Positions 21,501 through 28,653 of a stretch of DNA of 28,653 nt are shown here, in pieces. Every line of letters starts with the position of its first letter. The first letter of the stretch is position 1. Location: assembly GCA_003568945.1 (NCBI GenBank), contig BDIP01000148.1:1-28653 (forward strand), in the 5' to 3' direction. Source of the DNA: Kipferlia bialata (lineage: Eukaryota; Fornicata). Under the pieces are notes generated by a model. The model did no database searches, was not told the DNA's origin, and worked only from the letters and a program-made list of their open reading frames with translations. Position numbers and translations under genes: made by a program.

Positions 21501-24500
21501 GGATAGGAGCAGGCAAATCTAGTAGCCACAGAGGTGGACACTCTATCAGATCTGTATAATACTGCGGGATCTTGAGTAGTCTGTCCCACAGATTTGGCTT
21601 TGGTCCGGAATCATGTGCAAATCTGTTGGCACAGGTTGACACGCCAAGAAGAGACACAGTCCACGAGGACAGTGACAACAGCGCGGAGGGTCTTAGGACT
21701 GTGTCATAGAGTGATGGTCCGTCTGGCACAGCAGCAATGACTCTCTCTACAACATCCCACTGGGCGGGAGTGAGGTCCATCAACCCAAGTTCCTCCTGCT
21801 CTCTGGGGAGTAACACACATGCACTCGGCACAACAGACACCAACCCCAGACACATCGACTCCTCAGCACCACTTCGCAACAGTGGGAGAAGGCAGGATGG
21901 GAGATGAGATGGGTACTGCAGTAGACTGTCTGTTGGCAGAACTGACAGGATTGACGACAAGCACACATGCCCTGGGGCACGACAAGCAGCCAGCAACAAG
22001 TTGTCTGAATCGGTGGCCACTTGACTCTCAGTTTTAGGCTCCACCTCTTCTCCGTCATCACTCTCCTTCTTCTCCAGGCACTGAAGCCCACACCAGCGAT
22101 GTACCTCTTCCAGAGTAAAGAGAGACAAGAGAGACTCTGCCTTGCACCACACTGCCTCGAGACACACCTCTCGGCGCAGTGTCTCGTACAGTCCCTCCTC
22201 AGTGGCTGGGCAGAGTACACTCACAAGATGAGCTGCCAGGTCTGTGTGACCGTGCCGTAGAGCACTGATGACTGGACTCTTCACTGCTCCTCCAGATCCA
22301 TGGCCCCACAACTTCCTCACCTGCTCCACTCCTATATACTTGATTAGGGAATCAGCCAACTGCTCTGCACCCAGCCCCCCATGTCTAGCCACTATGTGTA
22401 GCGGTGAGCAGCCGTTGACAGTGGCAACAACGGCAGCTTCCAATGACCCTGCGGCAGTACTTGTCCACCCAGTACTCTGTGCAGCGTATACAGCAGCAAA
22501 CTTGGGTGATAGCATTGCATCCAACAGACTGTGTAGTCTAGTCTCACTGACATAGGGTATCTGCTCTAGCAGAGTGTGGACAACAGTGGTACCCATAACG
22601 TCAGGGGAGAGAGTAGGCAGAGATTGGAACAGCGTGTTACCAGTGAGGAGGGATATATCTGCCACACCCCTTCTGGCTGCCTCTTCCCATATGTACTCTA
22701 CTTTATGGCAGTCAGTATGGGTGGGACGGTACTGGCCACTGCTAGTCGGGGCACCACTAGATATCGGTGGATCCCTCAACCCGCCGAGTAGGTTGATGGC
22801 TGAGCAGGGTGGGAGACACATACCGTAAGTGCCCAGAAGGTGCAGTCTCTGGGGATGCAGTGCCACTTCACAAGGGGTACGGCCGTAGTTGTCCACACGA
22901 TGAAGTGCCGCCGCCAGTACCCCGTTGTCTTGTAGCTGTGCTAATAGAGTAGTGTCCCCTATATATACAGCCCTGTGTGCAAGTGTGGCACCCTCACCAT
23001 CTACAGCAGTATAGTGGAGGGCACTGGCAATGCCCTCTTCTAGGCAGCCTCTTTCCACGGCCTGTACTAGGGCAGTCTCATTGAGGCCGTCTGGAACGTC
23101 ACACGAGTACAAGACTGCCTGGACGTGCAAGGGCAACTCAGTAAAGGGAGGGCCTGTAGCCAGCTGGACCTGGTACTCTAGCGGAAGCATACTGGAGGGT
23201 ATACGGACTAGGGGTACTGGCACTATGGGAAGGGGGTTGGCCCACTCTCGTGGGAGTATTGTCTGAGGCTCTTCACGAAGAGGCAGCAACTTGGATGTGC
23301 CTACTGCTGCCGTACCTAATGTGAGACTGAAGATATGTAGTTGGGTATATATGTAACAGAATAGGAACATTCAATACTGTTAGAAGAAAGATATCCATAT
23401 GGACCGGCAGTACATAGAACTCTACCTGACAACGGACACACTCCTGTGTCTGTCGATGCACCAGGTAGAGTCAATGGCTGCTCTGCCATGGGGTCTGGGA
23501 CACTGTCCCTGACAAACCTACTCTGGAGTCCTGTTGCTTAGAATCAGACCCACTATGTTGTTGAGGTACGTAATGGTGTCGTGCCCAATTTACAATAGAA
23601 TATCATGCCGATACTTTTGCTGTACCTGCTGGGGGTTCACTTGAGTACTTTGCAAAGATCCTGTGAATGATCCATCGGGGTACCGGGTGTGTATCTCCGG
23701 CGGGTGTGACCTTCCCAGCACTACTCCAGTCCTCTAGCAACTTGGCGGCAGCATCTAGTATGCTCTGTTCTGGAGTCTCTGGCACTAAGTGACCCTCAGC
23801 TCTCTCATTTGTCACCACACCCGCATCAGAACAAGCAATTGGGCTCTCTACGTCAATAACAGGTATAGGGACATTAGCTGGTGTAAATGAACAGCTAGGG
23901 AGCGGTCAAGAGTTAGAGAAACGAGTGTTTGTTAAACTGATATACCTATTGCCGCGTATACTCCCTGTAGGGTCCCAGAGCTACTCTGTCTCTGACAGTA
24001 CCGTTGAACGACACTATCCTCAATGCACTGACACTCAGCGCCTACTCCAGTGAGGAGAAGCCTCACGTTACTGTAGGGCCTAGACTTAGACCCATATAGC
24101 ATCTCGAGGTGCTCCTCTATCGATGCACATATGTGTGAGAGAGTGTGTCCTAAGACCCCAATCGTCTCCTCCTGAGTCAACACCAGAGACCCCTTTTGCA
24201 GTTCTTCCCTCCCCTGTATAGACTCGGGGAGAGACACCAAGGCGAAGGAAGGAACCTGAGAGTAAGTGGCTTTAGAATCAAATGGATTATGCATACTATG
24301 TTTTACACAGTGCTCTGTTCGTGTTAAACACTGTCACAGTGTTACACTGTGTGAGTGTTAGTGTAGAGCAACTGACACATACCGGCACCATGAGGCAGCC
24401 TTCCTTATCTGGGCTCAGAGCACACTTGGACAGGTCCCACTCCAGTGCCTGCTCACGGATAGACACTAGGAAATCGGTCATCTCCCTTGTCTCCATCCCG

Positions 24501-26264
24501 TTGAGCATGTCCCACAGTGCAGTCCCTACACTGTCAGTCCCACACCCACTGACTATGGAGTGGGAGAGGGGGGCGCGGGTAGTGCCAGGTGTCTGAGGAC
24601 TGACATTAGAAAGGGAGAGAGACCCTTTATATCCAGAACAGTCGCTAGTAGACAAGTACTCTGGAGACTACGCACAACCACCCACCTCATTGCCGTGACC
24701 TCCACTGCACTCTCCCCCACATCCACCACCAGACACACATCCCCAGGGTCCAGCGGCATAGCACACCCATCCCCAGACACAGCGTGATGCATAGCTGCCT
24801 CAGCTCTGGAGATGATGCCTATGCGAGGGTCGTTGTGCGGCACACGACACGCATACCCTGCCGCCAGATACAGCTTGTGTCTCTCCTTGGTGCCCCAGGT
24901 AACAGGCACCGGGAACACCCTGGGGTGAGTGGACAGTATGTGTATACTATATATATAGAGGAAGCTAATGTATTCACTGAGAGAATGGATGGAAGAGATA
25001 GAAAAGACAATGAGTGTAAGCGTGTAGGGATACAGAATAGAGTCTACGAGAGGGACATGGAGGATGGGGTGGGGGGGGGGGGGGGGAAGAACATGGCATA
25101 CCATACTGCTGTATCCAGGGTGTCTTCTCTCTCCTCACTCGACAACATGGAGAGAGCTGTGGACCATATGTTTCTGGCAGTTAAACAGGGTGCAAGTAAT
25201 CTAGAGCAACTACGCCTCTCTCTATTTAGGAATCAGCGTGTTATATCAAACCGGTACACTCATGTATGTATGTATAGGTCAAAGCCTTGAAAATTGGAAG
25301 ACGTCCCACCAACATTCAGTTTGCAGAAGTCTACATATATGCATTGAGAGTAGATGACATGAGGTGTCTACAGTTACAGCCTACCCTACCTCAGATACTC
25401 AGACAGAGGGGCCTTCGGCTCTGGACTCACAGCCTATCGTCAGCGGCGGGTATATGTCTTAGATGAAATAGGGGCAGTCAATGCAATGACTATATGTACA
25501 GGGAGAGAGACATGAATTGAGATATGAAGTCCATGTCAGAATCTACCCGATAGTCAAATCATAGCATATCAAAGTGAAGCCATAGCATACGTCTCCTTAA
25601 CGACACATGATGCCATGTGGACTATAGATACACCAGTGGTCTGGTCGCTAATACGGGAGAAAGCGTAGAAGATATACATACCGATGTCGAGCCATACTCC
25701 CCTTTCCCTCGCCCAGCTATCGACACCCGTCTGGTTCGGATGTCCACCCACACTTGTAGGGGTACCGCACTGGCAGAGGATGGATCTGCCCCATGGGGCA
25801 TCCCTCTCTCTGCTGCTATAGAGACAGGTGAGTGGAAGGGACCCTCTCAGAGAGCTTGTCATCTCATCTACACCCCTAATTGAATTACTCGACAAAAAAG
25901 TTGACAGCTATTCTTTGACTCAACGGCAACGAGTCATTGTGTAGCAGTTCTCTCTATTCAATGCAGCCACAGTATGGAAATATCGCCGCCAAACTGAACC
26001 ATATATAAATCCTTGTATGGTCTCTAGACTGGTCCACGAGGGGACTCGATGCAAATAGAGTGGGCAGAGTCATGAATAACAATGGTGATGGGCATCTCCA
26101 CCTCAGTGAGAGAAGAGGTGATAGAGTATACAGCCACATTGAATGCCATCCATAGACCGACAGCAGAAAGGGGAGCACCAATACGCTGGTAGGGATTCCT
26201 AAGGAGCAACCCAACACGAGCGTATAGCAGGTAGTCTAGCCCACAGGCACTACTCGAAACTCAT
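15592..26264 (-). CDS. Giant Hsp70-like (HSPA12-type, degenerate) / ankyrin / helical-repeat fusion protein
   Basis: A 22-exon model on the minus strand gives about 2,827 residues in one frame. Residues 1-~500 resemble an Hsp70-superfamily ATPase fold: VFPVPVTW (compare VITVPAYF), IISRAEAAM (compare NEPTAAA), VVDVGESAVEVTA (phosphate-2 loop), and LLLTGVGAE (adenosine loop). Ankyrin-like units follow, then a long helical region with a duplication of about 300 residues. Exons: 26254-26264, 26038-26198, 25925-25993, 25682-25815, 25390-25433, 25102-25173, 24686-24919, 24383-24599, 23946-24255, 23626-23877, 23426-23530, 17761-23315, 17653-17707, 17471-17568, 17230-17382, 17038-17158, 16902-16968, 16597-16780, 16099-16494, 15967-16017, 15727-15864, 15592-15648. 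The exons from 25173 to 16099 are the firmest. The first four, and the last three (reached through a GTTCAT donor at 15966), are less certain. Two genes split at 23603/23489 (stop TGA, start ATG) remain possible. The product is probably an intracellular scaffold or chaperone-like protein, by inference only. Confidence 0.7.
20100..21903 (-). repeat. Internal tandem duplication of about 300 residues
   Basis: Two consecutive copies share the same motif order: DLTPAQWDVVERV then DLTHSQWDRLQRV; LWDRLLKIPQ then LWTRLLRVPQ; WLLDLPAPILEWILPRL then YLLDLPAEILTWVVPRL; VPWLRQS then CRWLRQS; EILSLFGG then ELLSLFDN; TTQDW then YPKDW. The offset between paired motifs is 301-305 residues. Copy 1 lies at about 21,003-21,903 and copy 2 at about 20,100-21,000. 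A third, weaker start (GLIPLLEHHHRELTPRLL) follows copy 2. The unit is not one I recognise. Confidence 0.85.
22201..22440 (-). other. Ankyrin-like repeats, second block
   Basis: The stretch VNGCSPLHIVARHGGLGAEQ carries a near-canonical ankyrin core (G-x-SPLHIVARHG). The next unit is SPVISALRHGHTDLAAHLV. These two units lie about 130 residues after the first block and are better preserved than it. Ankyrin repeats mediate protein-protein contacts, so this part is probably an interaction surface. Confidence 0.75.
22831..23082 (-). other. Ankyrin-like repeats, N-terminal block
   Basis: The translated sequence contains LNETALVQAVERGCLEEGIA, then GEGATLAHRAVYIGDTTLLAQL, then NYGRTPCEVALHPQRLHLLG. 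These follow the ankyrin pattern of a T/G-x-TxLH-like turn and two short helices spaced about 33 residues. The repeats are divergent. They directly follow the Hsp70-like part in the fused model. Confidence 0.65.
23626..26264 (-). other. Hsp70/HSPA12-like nucleotide-binding fold with altered active-site residues
   Basis: The motif order matches the Hsp70 actin-like fold. An N-terminal strand ITIVIHDSAHSICIES sits where DFGTTxS is expected, then VWVDIRTRRVSIAG, the helix LSEYLRNIWSTALSML, VWVFPVPVTWGTKER, ISRAEAAMHHAV, LVVDVGESAVEVTAM, and finally RLLLTGVGAECQCIED. In canonical Hsp70 the phosphate-2 loop reads DLGGGTFDVS. Here the central GGT is replaced by ESA and the following Asp by Glu, and the first phosphate loop has lost the GTT. 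Nucleotide binding may persist, but hydrolysis is probably weakened or lost. HSPA12 proteins are the known divergent branch of this family that also lacks a classical substrate-binding domain. Confidence 0.72.
25071..25086. repeat. Intronic G16 homopolymer tract
   Basis: Sixteen G on the plus strand (C on the coding strand), preceded by GGGGT, in the intron 24920-25101 of the Hsp70-like gene. It is the longest internal member of a set of intronic G/C tracts that also includes 1085-1095 (C11), 2500-2512 (G13), 27629-27640 (C12) and 27958-27969 (G12). Confidence 0.9.
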
Positions 26265-26317
26265 TGAGGAGAGGGAGTGGGCACGATGGTGATGAGAGTG
26301 ATGTAGTGGTCTGTGCC

Positions 26318-28076
26318 TCACAGGCCATAGTTCCTGAGGGCATCCTGCACCATATCATCTGAGACAGCGCCTGGGGGTGAGGCGGTGTATATACTAGGGT
26401 GCAGCATATATCACAGAGCTGAGCCTCCAATACAATGACTGACCTCACGCAATACTGGTCAATCTGTATGTTGTATTGTATCCCCACCTGTGTCCGATGT
26501 GGCGGCCAGGACCTCGTCCAGGGAGTACTGGTCAGCTGGGGCCTGGGCCAAGGTGCGCATCGTGTAGCCCAGCGCTCTGTCTGCTCTGGACAACACGGCC
26601 TAAAGAGTAAGGGTAGTAAAGAAGACCGGTGGATATACTACTCTCTCTCTATACTGCACATGCATATACCTTCATGAGCTTGGAGTCTGTGACAGAGCAT
26701 GGGCAGAAGGACACGAGGCCAAAGGTATCCAGGATCTCACCCACAGACGTGTTGAGAGTCTGGGGTGAGATGAGATGCCCAGACAGATGAGGCACTAGTA
26801 TTACACTGTATATATGATGGTATCACTATTCGTACATGTTCCTATACATACCTTAAACCTCTGTATGCTGGGCAGGCTGGGCAGAGACTCTGCGATGGTA
26901 TGTATGTGGAGGCCATCAGTGTAGTCACTCATGTTGAATGGGAGTCCCTCCCTGCCCCCAATGTCTATCTTGGACAGCACATTGACAGAGGGGGTCTCAA
27001 ACATGCACATCTGGGGTAAGGGGGCAGGTGCAGTATAGAAGAGTTCAAATATAGTCCCTGACTTGACTGTGGGCTATATATACATACATAAATACACCCC
27101 CACCTGACTGAGGGACAGCAGGGCCATGGATATGTACTTGGACGTGTCTATCAAGAGACACGAGTCACAGAGGTGCACAGTTACTAGCTGGGGGGTCAGA
27201 TGCGTCTATATCACTGGGGAAGAGTGGATTACAACCCTAGCATAACCCCTACCTCCCACCCCCCATCCTTCTGCAGTGCCCTCACTATGTCCCTCAGTGC
27301 AGTGTGGCATGAGAACAGCTCCACCTGGCCTGGCAGATCAAACAGCACATAGCAGTCCTGGGGGTTGGGAGAGGGAGGGAGGGAGAGTATACCATCGCGT
27401 ACTCACTCTCACCCACCTCGTGCTTGGCCAGCTCTGCCACCAGCCAGTCTGTCTCCTCTAGTAGGTACTCCATGCAGTGCAGGAGGGCACCATTGGGGCC
27501 AAGGTCCAACTCGTCCTGGGGGTCAGAGGTATCACTGGATATGGGTGTATGAGAGGTGGGTGTGGGAGGTGTGCGGACCGTTAGGTGTGCACAGTTCTTA
27601 TGTACTATATGGGAAAGAAGACACGATACCCCCCCCCCCCTCCCCTTCCCTGGTATACTTTGAGTAGAATCACACCCTCACTTCATCCATATAGCTATAC
27701 ATACCTGCACGTCCTGCACTGTGACCAGGTCTCTGACGTCGATAGTGGGTTCATAGGTAAGTGATCCACTGCCTGTGGGTGGGTGGGTGTCATCAGGGTA
27801 GAAGAGAGGGATAGAAGAGAGATAGAGGGGTATCTACATATCTACCATACTCTCTGACCTGGGTCCAGGTTGCACACTATGGTCTTCCTGCCCATCTGGT
27901 TGGCAATGTCACACATCCCAGTGCAGTAGGTGCTCTTGCCAGCACCTAGGGGTCAGAGGGGGGGGGGGGTGAGGGGTCAACATGGAGATACTGACGGAAG
28001 GAGCATCCCAATACACAATCCCAATCTATACAGACCACCCACCTGGCGGCCCAATCACCAGCTGTCCGAAGGGCAT
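26318..28076 (-). CDS. GPN2: GPN-loop GTPase 2, complete, 10 exons, 296 aa
   Basis: GPN-loop GTPases act in assembly and nuclear import of RNA polymerase II and III. Visible motifs are the start MPFGQLVIGPP joined by splicing to GAGKSTYCTGM (G1), NLDPG, YEPTIDVRDLVTV, the diagnostic GPN loop in DLGPNGALLHCMEYLL, DLPGQVELFSCH (G3), VTVHLCDS, NVLSKIDI (G4) and LPFNMSDYTDGL. The GALLHCMEYLL, LCDS and SKID-to-LPFN-xDYT pattern fits GPN2 better than GPN1 or GPN3. Exons: 28043-28076, 27859-27945, 27705-27772, 27417-27515, 27253-27357, 27104-27187, 26852-27010, 26670-26759, 26488-26599, 26318-26370 (891 nt including stop). The last exon encodes DDMVQDALRNYGL and the stop. Human GPN2 is about 310 residues, so the length is normal. 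All motifs appear intact. The gene ends 53 nt upstream of the next gene on the same strand. Confidence 0.93.
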
Positions 28077-28306
28077 CCCTCACTACCCAATATACCCTGC
28101 ACCACTATGTTAGGGTGTATAGAGTCTCTATAATAGAGAGGGTAGAGCCAAGAGACAGAAGGGTTGACCTGTAATCCAAAGACATCTCGATATGGTCAGA
28201 GTCCCTTTCTTTGTGTGTCACTTGCAAAAGGCCGCACCCCAGTATCCCACACCAAAGCGGCGCAGCTACCACACAGAGAGACCAGTCGCGAGAGCCTTAG
28301 CCAGCG
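28077..28306. promoter_or_regulatory. Divergent promoter region between GPN2 and the next gene
   Basis: These 230 nt separate two start codons that point away from each other, so both 5' UTRs and promoters must lie here. At 28125-28139 there is a perfect 6-nt inverted repeat around TAA (tctcta-taa-tagaga), which includes a TATAATAG segment. It could be a core-promoter or protein-binding element, but nothing else in the window repeats it, so its role is inference. Confidence 0.45.
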
Positions 28307-28354
28307 ATGGACCCCAAGACTGGCCAGAAGAAGGTGGTGGTGAAGAAGGAGCAG
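28307..28354 (+). CDS. First exon of an unidentified gene (3' part beyond the window)
   Basis: ATG at 28307 opens a 48-nt reading frame encoding MDPKTGQKKVVVKKEQ, followed by a GTGAGG donor at 28355. The lysine-rich start and the G/C-ending codons match expressed genes elsewhere in the window, and the divergent position relative to GPN2 supports a start here. Reading through the donor would give 73 residues of lower-quality sequence. A possible acceptor (gtgacttcag, ending near 28499) is followed by a very short open stretch and another GTATGT donor, so exon 2 is unresolved. I do not recognise the protein. Confidence 0.55.
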
Positions 28355-28603
28355 GTGAGGCACATACTGTATGATGACAGACATCGACGGGAGGGGGGTG
28401 AGAAGATGGTCTACGCATGGGCGATTTGTGCACGAGATGAGCGGGTATTGGGAGGAGATAGGGGTGATGAGAGATGTTGGGTAGTGTTGGTGACTTCAGT
28501 CAATCGATATGTCGTATGTATATTGTGATCAACACTACTATAGTAACCAGCGAATCTGTTGCTGAATAGTATACTTGCTAATATGTGATGGCAGTGTTGT
28601 ATG

Positions 28604-28604
<1 letters not shown>

Positions 28605-28653
<49 letters not shown>
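28605..28653. repeat. Terminal poly-C tract (contig end)
   Basis: 49 consecutive C residues close the window, nearly the same length as the poly-G at the left end. Read outward from the unique sequence, both ends are poly-C. Together with the intronic G/C tracts this points to assembly breaks in homopolymers, with the length shown being arbitrary. Confidence 0.9.

Noticed and set aside
24784-25290. Plus-strand open frame containing NMERAVDHMFLAVKQGAS, which looks protein-like
   Set aside because: It lies antisense to the minus-strand exon 25102-25173 and its introns. The minus-strand exons join in phase to an Hsp70-like motif series, and the plus frame crosses the G16 tract.
26149-26151. ATG at 26149 as the start of the Hsp70-like gene
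   Set aside because: The frame upstream of it (NPYQRIGAPLSAVGLW) is open and coding-like and joins in phase to an 11-nt exon starting at 26264. The later ATG remains a fallback.
26459-26461. TGA at 26459-26461 as the end of GPN2
   Set aside because: A phase-1 GTGGGG donor at 26487 joins to a CTCACCCCCAG acceptor and adds SDDMVQDALRNYGL with a stop at 26318, which is a better C-terminus than the low-complexity read-through.

Overview
The window looks like nuclear DNA of an intron-dense, gene-dense unicellular eukaryote. All three complete or long genes are cut by short spliceosomal introns (mostly 43-120 nt) with GT donors. Most acceptors carry a CTNAC-type branch site only a few nucleotides before the AG (for example CTCACCCTCAG, CTAACTTCCAG, CTGACCCCAG). 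A branch site this close to the 3' splice site is known from metamonads such as Giardia and Trichomonas. With this intron load, an intron-rich free-living metamonad (a Kipferlia-like fornicate) is my best guess; this is inference. The standard genetic code fits. Both ends of the window are pure homopolymer (G48 at the left, C49 at the right), probably assembly ends inside intronic G/C tracts.

Layout: (1) 93-15347, plus strand, is the 3' part of a giant gene. I traced 61 exons that join in one continuous frame to 3,537 residues, with the 5' end outside the window. The product is unrecognised apart from one P-loop NTPase core near the C-terminal quarter. (2) 15348-15591 is a short convergent intergenic gap. 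(3) 15592-26264, minus strand, is a second very large gene. A 22-exon model gives about 2,827 residues: a degenerate Hsp70/HSPA12-like nucleotide-binding fold, then ankyrin repeats, then a long helical region with an internal duplication of about 300 residues. Most of it is encoded by one intron-free exon of 5,555 nt. (4) 26318-28076, minus strand, encodes a complete 10-exon GPN-loop GTPase, best matched to GPN2 (296 residues), ending 53 nt before the start of gene 3. (5) 28077-28306 is a divergent promoter region. (6) 28307 onward, plus strand, is the first exon of another gene, cut by the end of the window.

No rRNA, tRNA, transposon or CRISPR array was seen. GPN2 is a housekeeping factor for RNA polymerase assembly. 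The two giant proteins have no clear shared pathway with it. The most notable content is the predicted Hsp70-like/ankyrin fusion with altered ATPase residues, the unrecognised giant P-loop protein, and several tandem duplications placed exactly on splice signals.
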